From Butyrivibrio fibrisolvens (lineage in GTDB: Bacteria; Bacillota; Clostridia; Lachnospirales; Lachnospiraceae), in contig NZ_CP065800.1 in the NCBI RefSeq assembly GCF_023206215.1, positions 1,798,001-1,862,000 on the forward strand: 64,000 nt of DNA, in the 5' to 3' direction. Shown here in pieces: positions 1 to 8,364 of the stretch (position 1 is its first letter; each line of letters begins with the position of its first letter). The notes beneath the pieces are model-generated. The model saw nothing but the letters and a program-made list of their open reading frames with translations. It made no database searches and was not told the DNA's origin. The position numbers and the translations under genes were made by a program.

Positions 1-1
1 T

Positions 2-325
2 AATACCCCTCGCCAGGTTGCCGGAGTAAAAGCAGGTGATGCAAAAGGAACCTATCATGATCTTAGAGAACCTCTGACACAGCAGCAGATCATTGCAGAG
101 AGTAAGAGATGCCTTGGATGTGGTGCTACAACAGTAGATCTAAACCGCTGTATCGGATGCGGACTTTGCACTACAAGATGTGAATTTGATGCTATCCACC
201 TTACTAGAGATCTTCCGGGGTGCACCAATATGATAAGGTGTGAAGATAAGATAGGACCTGTTGCAAAGTATGCGTTAAAGCGTAACTTCAAGATTCTTTT
301 CTCTGGCGATAAGAATACAAAATAA
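2..325 (+). CDS. C-terminal part of an iron-sulfur flavoprotein oxidoreductase (5' end outside window)
   Basis: The reading frame is open from the window edge to TAA at 323-325, giving 107 residues. Near the middle it carries a cysteine cluster of ferredoxin type: CLGCG, then CIGCGLCTTRC, followed by two more cysteines (PGC and IRC). This fits two [4Fe-4S]-type sites at the C-terminus of an FAD/NAD(P)-dependent oxidoreductase of the glutamate-synthase small-subunit type, a common arrangement in Lachnospiraceae. The flavin domain is outside the window, so substrate and partner cannot be read. hypA follows after a long hairpin spacer; a link to hydrogenase or electron bifurcation is only suggestive. 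Confidence 0.7.
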   Translation, partial: NTPRQVAGVKAGDAKGTYHDLREPLTQQQIIAESKRCLGCGATTVDLNRCIGCGLCTTRCEFDAIHLTRDLPGCTNMIRCEDKIGPVAKYALKRNFKILFSGDKNTK

Positions 326-425
326 TAAAAGAATACAAATAATAAAGACTTCAAGAAAATAAAGACTACGTCATATGGTGTCAGAAGAGAATTTTGACAT
401 CCGGATTATAATATGACCTAAAATC

Positions 426-457
426 CAAATGTCTCTACGGATTCGTAGAGACATTTG
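426..457. other. Perfect 14-bp hairpin without U-run
   Basis: The two arms (426-439 and 444-457) are perfect reverse complements around a 4-nt GATT loop. No T-tract follows on either strand, so it is not a canonical intrinsic terminator. It lies between the flavoprotein stop and hypA and could be an RNA processing or stability element, or a weak terminator. Confidence 0.6.
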
Positions 458-497
458 AATTATAAAAAGAAAAATACATTTCACGAGGAATTAGTAT

Positions 498-857
498 ATG
501 CATGAAATGGGAATTGTTACTCATCTTGCCAAAACGCTTGATGAAACAGCAATAGAGAATAACCTCACCAAGATAGGCTCAGTAACATTGCAGATAGGCG
601 AAGTGTCAGGAATAATGACAGATTATTTTGTTGAATGCTGGGATTATTTCAAAGGTCGACATCCGGTACTCAAAGACTCTACTCTTAAACTGGAACAGAT
701 ACCGGCAGTCACCTGGTGCAACTCTTGTAAAAAAGAATATGAAACAGTAAAATACGGAAGAGAATGTCCCTACTGCCATAGCGGCGAAACCTGGCTTTTA
801 AAAGGAAACGAATGTATCATTAAAGAGATAGAAGCTGAAGGGGGCAATAATCCATAA
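498..857 (+). CDS. hypA: Hydrogenase/urease nickel incorporation protein HypA
   Basis: The 119-residue product starts with MHE, whose His2 is the nickel ligand of HypA. It ends in a zinc module with paired cysteines C74/C77 and C90/C93. HypA hands nickel to the large subunit of [NiFe] hydrogenases together with HypB; some family members serve other nickel enzymes. Length matches the family. No other hyp gene is visible nearby, so the client enzyme must be encoded elsewhere. The start at 498 is fixed by the conserved MHE and by GAGGAA upstream. Confidence 0.9.
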   Translation: MHEMGIVTHLAKTLDETAIENNLTKIGSVTLQIGEVSGIMTDYFVECWDYFKGRHPVLKDSTLKLEQIPAVTWCNSCKKEYETVKYGRECPYCHSGETWLLKGNECIIKEIEAEGGNNP

Positions 858-874
858 TACAATAGCGAAGTAAG

Positions 875-972
875 GCTTGAAAATGATTTGTTTTCAAACC
901 CAAATTGGTGCCGCGAGCTCCACCAATTTGAACTATTAATCACTTGTTTTGCTCGCGACATGAGGTTAAAAA
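875..972 (+). repeat. Dispersed multi-palindromic intergenic repeat, copy 1
   Basis: This segment matches 51138-51232 in reverse complement over roughly 95 bases with scattered substitutions. It contains a TTGAAAA/TTTTCAA hairpin, then the inverted pair CAAATTGGTG/CACCAATTTG, then a GCTCGCGACATGAGGTTAAA tail. Loop bases differ between copies while stems are kept, as expected of a REP-like element. It fills the hypA-dtd gap and is read through by an N-terminal in-frame extension of dtd that is unlikely to be translated. Confidence 0.75.
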
Positions 973-1424
973 TGCGTTTTGTAATACAGGTAGTTACTGA
1001 TTCACAGGTTACAGTTGATGGTGAAGTTAAAGGGAAAATAGGCAAAGGCTTTATGGTCCTCATAGGAATAGGACATGAAGATACTAAAGAAATTGCTGAT
1101 GTAATGGTTAAGAAGATGCTAGGTCTTAGAATTTTTGCAGATGAAAACGGTAAGACCAATCTGTCTCTAGACAAAGTAGATGGACAGCTCCTTCTAATAT
1201 CGCAGTTTACTCTCTATGCAGATTGCAGACATGGTAATCGCCCGGGATTTACCGATGCTGCCGGACCCGAGCTTGCTAACGATCTATATGAATATATAAT
1301 TAGTAAATGTAAAGAGAAAGTACCTGTTGTCGAAAAAGGTGTATTTGGAGCAGATATGAAAGTAAGCCTTACCAATGATGGCCCATTTACTATTGTTCTT
1401 GATTCCAAAGATTTGATCAAATAA
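972..1424 (+). CDS. dtd: D-aminoacyl-tRNA deacylase
   Basis: The product has 150 residues, the normal length for Dtd, beginning [13 protein letters not shown] and carrying the active-site segment [11 protein letters not shown] and the second conserved segment [11 protein letters not shown] with its Gly-Pro. Dtd hydrolyses D-amino acids and glycine wrongly attached to tRNA and acts as a cytosolic homodimer. An upstream in-frame start at 888 would add 28 residues encoded inside a dispersed repeat, so I chose 972, which restores the family N-terminus. Confidence 0.93.
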   Translation: MRFVIQVVTDSQVTVDGEVKGKIGKGFMVLIGIGHEDTKEIADVMVKKMLGLRIFADENGKTNLSLDKVDGQLLLISQFTLYADCRHGNRPGFTDAAGPELANDLYEYIISKCKEKVPVVEKGVFGADMKVSLTNDGPFTIVLDSKDLIK

Positions 1425-1524
1425 AGATCTTATAGGTAGCATAAGTATACCTATGATATATTGATACAATTATTTGCTTTTACAACAGTATATTATTACC
1501 CTATTGATAAGGGGATTTGATTAC

Positions 1525-1791
1525 ATGATCAGAAAAGAAATGGTATTTTATGGCGGCGTTCAAGGCGTTGGTTTTCGTTATACTGCTTATCATATAGCCA
1601 ATAGCTTAGGGATTACAGGCTTTGTTCACAATGAATGGGACGGTTCAGTCAAAGCCCAGCTTCAAGGTGACAAAGAGCAGATCGATCTTTTTCTAGATCA
1701 GATTGGACGCGGAAGGTATATCAGTATTGATCGCATAGAGCAAAGAGATATACCTGTAGACGAGGATGAACGTACATTTAGGATTGAGTAA
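1525..1791 (+). CDS. Acylphosphatase
   Basis: This 88-residue protein has the family signature GGVQGVGFRYTAY near the N-terminus; the arginine of GFR binds phosphate, and N37 in VHNEWDG is the expected catalytic asparagine. Acylphosphatases hydrolyse carboxyl-phosphate bonds such as acetyl phosphate. An in-frame start 51 bases upstream exists, but the ATG at 1525 has AAGGGG at a sensible distance and gives the usual length. It lies in a same-strand run between dtd and trmK with only 8 bases to trmK. Confidence 0.9.
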   Translation: MIRKEMVFYGGVQGVGFRYTAYHIANSLGITGFVHNEWDGSVKAQLQGDKEQIDLFLDQIGRGRYISIDRIEQRDIPVDEDERTFRIE

Positions 1792-1799
1792 AAAGATAT

Positions 1800-2705
1800 A
1801 TGAATAAAAAAGAATTAGATAAAAATAGTCTTCCGCCTGTTTCAAACAGGCTCAAAACAGTAGCAGATATGGTGCCGGAAGGAAGTAAAATAGCGGATGT
1901 AGGGACAGATCATGGATTTGTCCCTATTTATCTTGCACTAAGTCATCGTATAGAACATGCCATTGCCATGGATGTACGAAAGGGACCGCTTGAAAGAGCA
2001 ACTCTTCATGTAGAAGAGTATGGTCTTAATGACATGATAGAAACAAGGCTTTCAGATGGTCTTGAGAAGCTTAAGGAAGGTGAAGCTGATACAATGATCT
2101 GTGCAGGTATGGGAGGTCCTCTTATGAGAAAGATCCTTGAAAGTAATCCGCCGCGCAGATTCGGCCTTAAAACTCTTATACTTGAGCCTCAGTCTGAGAT
2201 AATGAACTTCCGTATCTTTTTAAGAGAAAATGGATACGAGATACAAAAAGAAGATTTTCTCTTAGAAGATGGCAAGTATTATCCTGTGATCAAAGCCCAT
2301 GTTATATACCTTGAGGAACAGGATAATAAGGATAAGTATTGTAATAAAACTTATCGTGATAATATGACAGACACAAGTATAGATACAGACACAGGTGTAG
2401 ATACAGATATCAAGATATCAATGCTTCCTGATTCTTACAAAGATGCTATTTTTGAAACCAGAAAGCGCTTAAAAGATAAGAATATTATAGTTACAGATTC
2501 TCAACTCGTAAGATTATGTGACCGTTTTGGACCATGCATATTATTATCTGGGAAGGCGGATTTTAAGAGCTTTCTTGTGCATGGCAATGAAGTCTGTGAT
2601 ACAATTTTAAGTAAGATAAAAGATGCTGGGAAGTCTCACCAGGGACGCTTTGACCAGGTATCTTTAGAACAAGCGGATATCAAAATGGCGCTCCATCTTT
2701 TTTGA
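1800..2705 (+). CDS. trmK: tRNA (adenine22-N1)-methyltransferase TrmK
   Basis: The 301-residue product has the SAM-binding motif DVGTDHG at residues 33-39 and the TrmK-type motif AGMGG at 102-106. TrmK methylates N1 of A22 in bacterial tRNA. A low-complexity, Thr/Asp-rich insertion around residues 185-202 separates the Rossmann domain from the helical C-terminal region and is longer than in Bacillus homologues. The stop at 2703-2705 lies 15 bases before the next ATG. The trmK-NIF3 pairing is a well-known Firmicute neighbourhood. Confidence 0.92.
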   Translation: MNKKELDKNSLPPVSNRLKTVADMVPEGSKIADVGTDHGFVPIYLALSHRIEHAIAMDVRKGPLERATLHVEEYGLNDMIETRLSDGLEKLKEGEADTMICAGMGGPLMRKILESNPPRRFGLKTLILEPQSEIMNFRIFLRENGYEIQKEDFLLEDGKYYPVIKAHVIYLEEQDNKDKYCNKTYRDNMTDTSIDTDTGVDTDIKISMLPDSYKDAIFETRKRLKDKNIIVTDSQLVRLCDRFGPCILLSGKADFKSFLVHGNEVCDTILSKIKDAGKSHQGRFDQVSLEQADIKMALHLF

Positions 2706-2719
2706 CAGGGGGAAAGAAA

Positions 2720-3502
2720 ATGCAGTGTCGCGACATTATAGAACATTTAGAACAGTTGTCTCCGGTTTCCTTTGCATCAGACTGGGATAATGTAGGACTT
2801 CTTGCAGGTCGCAGAGAAAAAGAAGTCCAGAGAATTTTTATAGCGCTGGATGCAACAGATGAGATCGTTGATGAAGCAGTACGGGTAGATGCAGATATGC
2901 TCCTTACACATCATCCGCTTATTTTTAAAGGAATCAAAAATGTCAGCGACAGTGATTTTATAGGTCGTAGGATATTAAGACTTATACGCTATGATATCAG
3001 TTATTATGCCATGCATACTAATTTTGATGTTATGGGGATGGCAGATGCGGCAGCAGATGAGATGAAGCTTGAACATAGAGAAGTGCTTGACGTCACTTAT
3101 GAAGATGATCTGTCGAGAGAGGGAATAGGTCGGATTGGCGATCTTCCTTCAAAGATGTCGCTTATAGAATGTGCCCGTTATGTTAAGGAGTGTTTCCATA
3201 TAGGGAATGTTCGTATGTACGGCGATCCGGCCAAGAAAATAAAAAGAGTTGCCATATGTCCGGGTTCAGGATCTGACGTAATCCAGAATGCTATAGACAA
3301 GAAAGTTGATGTGCTCATAACAGGAGATATAGGTCACCACGACGGAATCGATGCAGTGGCATGCGGACTGCCTGTTATAGATGCAAGTCATTACGGACTT
3401 GAGAAAATATTTATACCTTACATGAGGGACTTTTTGCACAGAGAACTTCCCGGACTTGAAGTAATGTGTGCTGAGTACAAGCCGCCATATCAGGATATTT
3501 GA
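2720..3502 (+). CDS. NIF3-like dinuclear metal protein
   Basis: The product has 260 residues from the ATG at 2720, preceded by AGGGGGAA. Metal-ligand segments of the NIF3/YbgI family are present: THHPLIF near residues 63-69 and ITGDIGHHD near the C-terminal third. The family forms hexameric toroids with two metals per subunit. Its biochemical role is poorly defined; older names call it GTP cyclohydrolase type 2. Adjacency to trmK is conserved in Firmicutes and hints at a role in nucleic acid or cofactor metabolism. Confidence 0.9.
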   Translation: MQCRDIIEHLEQLSPVSFASDWDNVGLLAGRREKEVQRIFIALDATDEIVDEAVRVDADMLLTHHPLIFKGIKNVSDSDFIGRRILRLIRYDISYYAMHTNFDVMGMADAAADEMKLEHREVLDVTYEDDLSREGIGRIGDLPSKMSLIECARYVKECFHIGNVRMYGDPAKKIKRVAICPGSGSDVIQNAIDKKVDVLITGDIGHHDGIDAVACGLPVIDASHYGLEKIFIPYMRDFLHRELPGLEVMCAEYKPPYQDI

Positions 3503-3535
3503 TCTTATGCATTAATTATTAAGGAGGTATTGATT

Positions 3536-5194
3536 ATGCCTACATTAGTGATTCAGGGTGAGAGAAAAGAATACGCGAAAGGAACTACTTTCGAAGAAAT
3601 AGCTAAGGAGTATCAGGTTCGCTTTACTAATCGTATAGGACTAGTGATATTTAATGGCAAGATCCGTGAACTCTTTAAGAAAGTTGAAAATGATGGAGTC
3701 CTTTCTTTTGTTACGATGGATGACAGTATAGGACACAAGACATATGGAAGAACAGCTATTATGATGCTCATCAAGGCAGCACATGATGTTAATCCAAATG
3801 TACGTACAAAAGTCGAGTTTACAATAGGATACGGATATTACTGCACATTTAAGAACAAGGACAAGGAAATTGAAAATGTCAGTGGTGATTTTGTCAAAAA
3901 GTTGCAGGCCCGCATGGAAGAAATGCGTGATCAGGCTCTTCCTATCACCAAGAAGACATATCCTATTGACGACGCTATGGAGATATTTAGTAAACAAGGA
4001 ATGATTGACAAGGTCAATCTTTTTAAATATCGCAGAGCCAGCGAGATCAATGTTTATCGAATGGACGGATTCTGCGATTATTTCTATGGATATATGCTTC
4101 CTAATACATCCTATGTAGAATATTTCAAAGTTCAGAAATACCATGCAGGAGTATTGCTTGTTCTTCCTCCGGCATCAAGCCCCAATGAGATCAGAACTTT
4201 TGATCCCAGAGAGAAAGTTTTTGAGCAGATGATTCTGTCTAGTAACTGGGGCCATATGATGGGAATAGAGAATGTAGGTGATCTCAATAACGCCATATGT
4301 TCCGGAAGACTCAGTGATCTTATTCTCGTTCAGGAAGCTCTTCAGGAGCACCGTATTGGTAAGATAGCAGAGAATATCTATTCATCTCCTCATGTTAAGT
4401 TTGTCATGATCGCAGGACCCAGTTCTTCCGGTAAGACAAGCTTCTCGCACAGACTTGCTATACAGCTTCGTACACACGGCCTTGTGCCTCATCAGATATC
4501 ACTTGATAATTATTTTAAAAATCGTGAGGATACGCCGCGAGATGAAGATGGCAATTACGATTTTGAATGCCTTGGAGCTATGGATATAGAGCAGTTCAAC
4601 GAAGATATGACCAAGCTTCTTAACGGTGAAGAAGTGGACCTTCCTGTATTTAACTTCCTTACAGGTAAGCGTGAATATACCGGCAATCCAATGAAACTTG
4701 GCGAAGACGATATCTTTGTAATTGAGGGAATACATGGACTTAATGAAGAAATGAGCTATTCACTTCCCAAAGACAGTAAATACAAGATTTATGTAAGTTC
4801 GCTTACAACTCTTAATGTTGATGCACATAATCGTATCTCTACCACAGATGCAAGACTCATAAGACGTATGGTTCGCGATGCCAGAACCAGAGGTGCATCA
4901 GGCAAGAAGACAATATCTATGTGGCCGTCTGTAAGAAGAGGTGAGGAGAGGAATATCTTCCCGTTCCAGGAAAGTGCTGATGAGATGTTCAATTCAGCCC
5001 AGATATATGAGCTTGCAGTTCTTAAGAATCAGGCTGAACCGCTTCTTTTCTCTATCACCAAAGATGATCCGGAATATTATGAAGCCAAAAGACTTCTTAA
5101 GTTCCTTGACTACTTTATAGGTATTGACTCTACAGAACTTCCTCACAATTCAATTGTCAGGGAATTTGTAGGCGGAAGCATATTTAATGTTTGA
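3536..5194 (+). CDS. TGS-domain nucleoside kinase (uridine kinase-like)
   Basis: The 552-residue product starts at the ATG 3536, nine bases after an AAGGAGG ribosome-binding site. The first 60 residues resemble a TGS domain, residues about 60-270 resemble the threonyl-tRNA synthetase second additional domain, and the C-terminal half is a uridine-kinase/phosphoribulokinase P-loop fold with GPSSSGKT near residue 294. Such fusions are widespread in Clostridia. Phosphorylation of a nucleoside is expected from the kinase domain; the exact substrate is unknown. It is monocistronic or the last gene of the dtd-trmK run. Confidence 0.88.
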   Translation: MPTLVIQGERKEYAKGTTFEEIAKEYQVRFTNRIGLVIFNGKIRELFKKVENDGVLSFVTMDDSIGHKTYGRTAIMMLIKAAHDVNPNVRTKVEFTIGYGYYCTFKNKDKEIENVSGDFVKKLQARMEEMRDQALPITKKTYPIDDAMEIFSKQGMIDKVNLFKYRRASEINVYRMDGFCDYFYGYMLPNTSYVEYFKVQKYHAGVLLVLPPASSPNEIRTFDPREKVFEQMILSSNWGHMMGIENVGDLNNAICSGRLSDLILVQEALQEHRIGKIAENIYSSPHVKFVMIAGPSSSGKTSFSHRLAIQLRTHGLVPHQISLDNYFKNREDTPRDEDGNYDFECLGAMDIEQFNEDMTKLLNGEEVDLPVFNFLTGKREYTGNPMKLGEDDIFVIEGIHGLNEEMSYSLPKDSKYKIYVSSLTTLNVDAHNRISTTDARLIRRMVRDARTRGASGKKTISMWPSVRRGEERNIFPFQESADEMFNSAQIYELAVLKNQAEPLLFSITKDDPEYYEAKRLLKFLDYFIGIDSTELPHNSIVREFVGGSIFNV

Positions 5195-5339
5195 TTCAAA
5201 CAAGATGATATAAAAGTTAATATAAAAGATGATATAAAAAGTTAATATAAAAAGATTGCTGGTTAGATTCAAGATTTTGAATCTGAATGCTATATATTAT
5301 CTTGACAACTTTACAACTAAAGGCGTAAATTAAATATCT

Positions 5340-5682
5340 GAGCAGACTAGATGATCGCGGCTGCAATACCCGAAAGGGTGCAGGTGAGGAAAGTCCGGGC
5401 TTCAAAGGGCAGGATACCGGATAACGTCCGGCGGAGGTGACTCCCGGGATAGTGCAACAGAGATATACCGCCAACTTTTGTTGGTAAGGGTGGAAAGGCA
5501 GTGTAAGAGACTACCGTGCGGGTGGTAACATCCGTAGCCATGTAAACCCTATCCGAAGCAAGACCGAATAGAAAGCTATGGGCCGGCCCGGTCCGCTTTC
5601 AGGTGGGTCGCTTGAAGCGTCTGGCAACAGGCGTTCTAGATAGATGATCATCCTAGACATAACCCGGCTTACAGGTCTGCTC
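5340..5682 (+). ncRNA. rnpB: RNase P RNA (class A)
   Basis: The terminal P1 helix is visible as GAGCAGAC at 5340-5347 paired with GTCTGCTC at 5675-5682. Universally conserved core segments are present: GAGGAAAGTCCGGGCT near 5387, ACAGAGATATACCGCC near 5457, and the GGTAAGGGTGGAAAGG region. The 343-nt length and segment order fit bacterial type A. The RNA removes 5' leaders from tRNA precursors. A short AT-rich direct repeat (about 5205-5255) lies upstream, and the protease gene begins 12 bases after the 3' end. Confidence 0.96.
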
Positions 5683-5694
5683 TTCTAAAAAAAT

Positions 5695-6651
5695 ATGAGC
5701 AAAAATATATCACAACAAGCCAAAAAGATATCCCTGTCAGTATTTCTGCTGGGGATATTTGTATTTGTGGCAATAATCACACTACAATTTGATGATTTCA
5801 AAGAATTCATAGGCTTTTCCAAAAATAAAGGAACTCCTATGACTATTCTCGATGAACCTGATCTTGGCGCCTCTTTTGAAAATGCTAAGCAAACAATGGT
5901 TCAGATCCATATATATACAGATCTTTCAGGCAGTGTATATTCTGATGCCTCTTATACTAGTGATACAGATTTTAATACCTCGCATACTGGTAATGCAGAT
6001 TATTATACTTTGGATTCTAATTCTCAGGTAGTTGATCCTTCCATAACAGATCCTTCGATATACGGAAGTTTTGGAAGCGGATGCATATGGGAATATGATG
6101 AAAATACTATTTTAGTAGCTACCAATTATCATGTTATATCTCAGGTAGTTACTAAAAATGCTCTTGGATATGTAGTTTTTTATAACGGCGTGATATCGGA
6201 ATTTACAGTGGAAGCATTTGATGATGATGCAGACTGTGCCTTTTTGTCTGTTGATTCATCCTGTATGGATGAAGATGAGCTAAAACAGCTTCGATGTGTA
6301 GTTCCCTATGATAGTCAGACAACTGTATTATCTGCAGAAGAACCCATGTTTGTAATCCATTCCAAAGAGATAATGCGCCAGGACCTTGTATCAGGCAATA
6401 CGACTGGTATGATTGCTGATACATCTTATGCTGGATACATTATGGAACCATCAGTCTATGTTTCTGCGCTCCTTCAGGATATGCTCTACTGCAGATGTAG
6501 TGCAGACGCAGGCATGAGCGGAGGTCCAACCTTTGATGCATATGGTCACTATATTGGTATGCTCACAGGAGCAACAGATCAAGGCGAGACAGTAAGTGTA
6601 CTGCTTTCAGATGTAGAAGAGATTTACTCCCAGATCCAGACAGGACAATAA
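5695..6651 (+). CDS. Membrane-anchored trypsin-like serine protease
   Basis: Of the 318 residues, 12-30 form one hydrophobic N-terminal segment, consistent with an uncleaved signal anchor. The rest is extracytoplasmic. The catalytic triad is readable as H146 (NYHV), D180 (DADCAFL) and S275 (AGMSGGP), the order of the S1C/HtrA group. A Ser/Thr/Tyr/Asp-rich linker (about 85-120) precedes the protease domain, and there is no PDZ domain after it. It starts 12 bases after rnpB, without a clear promoter between them. The substrate is unknown. Confidence 0.8.
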   Translation: MSKNISQQAKKISLSVFLLGIFVFVAIITLQFDDFKEFIGFSKNKGTPMTILDEPDLGASFENAKQTMVQIHIYTDLSGSVYSDASYTSDTDFNTSHTGNADYYTLDSNSQVVDPSITDPSIYGSFGSGCIWEYDENTILVATNYHVISQVVTKNALGYVVFYNGVISEFTVEAFDDDADCAFLSVDSSCMDEDELKQLRCVVPYDSQTTVLSAEEPMFVIHSKEIMRQDLVSGNTTGMIADTSYAGYIMEPSVYVSALLQDMLYCRCSADAGMSGGPTFDAYGHYIGMLTGATDQGETVSVLLSDVEEIYSQIQTGQ

Positions 6652-6719
6652 ACGTACTGGATTAAGAGATATAACAGATTTACTTGCAGATCAAGTCGAG
6701 ACGCAAAATGCTTGCCTGC

Positions 6720-6748
6720 TTTACTAGACTAAAGGAATATGTTATAAT
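6720..6748 (+). promoter_or_regulatory. Sigma-A promoter for hisS
   Basis: The -35 TTTACT (6720-6725) and -10 TATAAT (6743-6748) are separated by 17 bases. The leader to the hisS ATG is about 55 bases, too short for a T-box. Confidence 0.7.
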
Positions 6749-6810
6749 TTGCGACTGATAGAAAATTAAAGTCTATAATAATCAACAGATAGAAAGAAGA
6801 GGAAATATTC

Positions 6811-8076
6811 ATGGCTCTTATTAAAAAGCCCGTAACAGGAATGAAGGACGTGCTTCCTGCAGAGATGCAGCTGCGCGACTATGTAATTGGAGTGATCAAG
6901 GAGACATATGCAAGATATGGTTTTACAAGTATAGATACACCTTGCGTTGAGTCACTTGCAAATCTTAATTCCAAACAGGGCGGAGATAACGAAAAGCTTA
7001 TATTCAAGATCATGAAAAGAGGCGAGAAGCTTCGCCTTGCTGAAGCTAAAGAGGAGAATGATCTCACAGATTCAGGACTTAGATATGACCTTACTGTACC
7101 GCTTGTACGTTTTTATGCTAATCATGCCAATGAACTTCCATCTCCTTTTAAGGCACTGCAGATGGGATATGTATGGAGAGCTGACCGTCCTCAGAAGGGA
7201 AGATATCGTCAGTTCATGCAGTGTGATATAGATATCCTTGGTGAGCCTTCTAACCTCGCAGAGATAGAGCTTATCCTTGCTACAACATCTACTCTTGGCA
7301 AGCTTGGCTTTAAAGGATTCCAGATCCGTATCAATGATAGAAGGATTCTTAAGGATATGGCAGCATATGCCGGATTCTCAGAAGAGTCATATGATTCTGT
7401 ATTTATTACAGTTGATAAGATGGACAAGATTGGCCTTGAAGGCGTAGAAGCTGAACTTATCGAAAACGGATATTCTAAAGAATCTGTAGATAAGTATCTT
7501 GGTCTTTTCAAGGGACTTGAAGTTAACAAGGGTATCGAAGGACTTAAATTCCTTGCTGAAACACTAGGAGATTTCCTTGAAGCAGATGCAAAGCTTAATC
7601 TTGAAGAGATAATCTCAAGCGTAGATGCCAATAAGGCAGCAGAGTTTGAAATAGTATTTGATCCTACTCTTGTAAGAGGAATGAGCTATTATACAGGAAC
7701 TATTTTTGAGATCGCAATGCCTCAGTATGGAGGAAGCTGCGGTGGCGGTGGTCGTTACGACAAGATGGTAGGCAAGTTCCTGGGTCAGGAGACTCCTGCA
7801 TGCGGATTCTCAATTGGATTTGAGAGAATCATAATGATCATGATGGATGAGGGATTCAAGGTTCCGGGCGTTGCAGATAAGACAGCATACCTTATCGAGA
7901 AGGGTATTAGCGGACAGATGCTTTCAGATATTCTTGGACAGGCTCAGGAAGCTCGTAAGAATGGTGAGCAGATACTTGTGGTTCGCATGAACAAGAATAA
8001 GAAATTCCAGAAGCAGGCCCTTGAAGAGCAAGGTTACAATAACTTTAAGGAATTCTATAAGAATCCTCTTAACTAA
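6811..8076 (+). CDS. hisS: Histidyl-tRNA synthetase
   Basis: The 421-residue class II synthetase contains the HisRS hallmarks: the arginine-rich motif 2 RADRPQKGRYRQFMQCDID, the histidine-A motif around GMSYYTGTIFEI, and a glycine-rich SCGGGGRYDKMVG loop. HisRS charges tRNA-His. The C-terminal anticodon-binding part is compact (about 60 residues) and ends in a KNKKFQKQAL segment, which looks like a clade-specific shortened form rather than a truncation. AGAAGAGGA precedes the ATG, and a promoter is present at 6720-6748. Confidence 0.95.
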   Translation: MALIKKPVTGMKDVLPAEMQLRDYVIGVIKETYARYGFTSIDTPCVESLANLNSKQGGDNEKLIFKIMKRGEKLRLAEAKEENDLTDSGLRYDLTVPLVRFYANHANELPSPFKALQMGYVWRADRPQKGRYRQFMQCDIDILGEPSNLAEIELILATTSTLGKLGFKGFQIRINDRRILKDMAAYAGFSEESYDSVFITVDKMDKIGLEGVEAELIENGYSKESVDKYLGLFKGLEVNKGIEGLKFLAETLGDFLEADAKLNLEEIISSVDANKAAEFEIVFDPTLVRGMSYYTGTIFEIAMPQYGGSCGGGGRYDKMVGKFLGQETPACGFSIGFERIIMIMMDEGFKVPGVADKTAYLIEKGISGQMLSDILGQAQEARKNGEQILVVRMNKNKKFQKQALEEQGYNNFKEFYKNPLN

Positions 8077-8084
8077 AAAATAAA

Positions 8085-8230
8085 AGTACAAAGATGTACT
8101 TCTATTCCCGACATTACAGGACGTAAAAAGGGAATGTCCAGAAGTACAAAGATGTACTTCTATTCCCGACGTTACAGGACGTAATAGGGGAATGCCCAGA
8201 AGTACATGGATGTACTTCTATTCCCGTCTC
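8085..8230 (+). repeat. 58-bp tandem repeat with embedded palindrome, about 2.5 units
   Basis: Units start at 8085, 8143 and 8201. Each begins with a palindrome of the form AGTACA-N-TGTACT and continues with CTATTCCCGAC, TTACAGGACGTAA and a GGGAATGYCC segment. The last unit is truncated. Substitutions between units are few, mostly outside the palindrome. It fills the gap downstream of hisS and marks the left edge of the accessory region. Confidence 0.85.
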
Positions 8231-8320
8231 TTAAGGGTGTTAATGAGTAATAGGACCAGTATTTATACAGATTTGAGACGGGATAGTTTCAAATTGTCCT
8301 GATATTTATATGTAATTTTT

Positions 8321-8348
8321 CGGGCGCCGATTTGCGGCACCCGTATTC
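8321..8348 (+). terminator. GC-rich hairpin, possible terminator
   Basis: CGGGCGCCG and CGGCACCCG pair with one mismatch around a short ATTTG loop and are followed by TATTCTT. It is a weak terminator candidate just upstream of the next open frame. Confidence 0.4.
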
Positions 8349-8364
8349 TTGAATGTAACATCTA

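Noticed and set aside
394..412. TTGACA with a nearby TATAAT upstream of hypA as a promoter
   Set aside because: The spacer is only 7 bases, incompatible with a sigma-A promoter.
888..971. 28-residue N-terminal extension of Dtd
   Set aside because: It is encoded by the dispersed repeat and has no homology to the family N-terminus, which begins at 972.
6652..6810. T-box leader upstream of hisS
   Set aside because: The promoter lies about 60 bases before the ATG, too close for a T-box, and no T-box core sequence is seen.
8085..8230. Tandem repeats as a possible CRISPR array (also 47471-47581)
   Set aside because: Repeat units are contiguous with no unique spacers of constant length and no cas genes are present.
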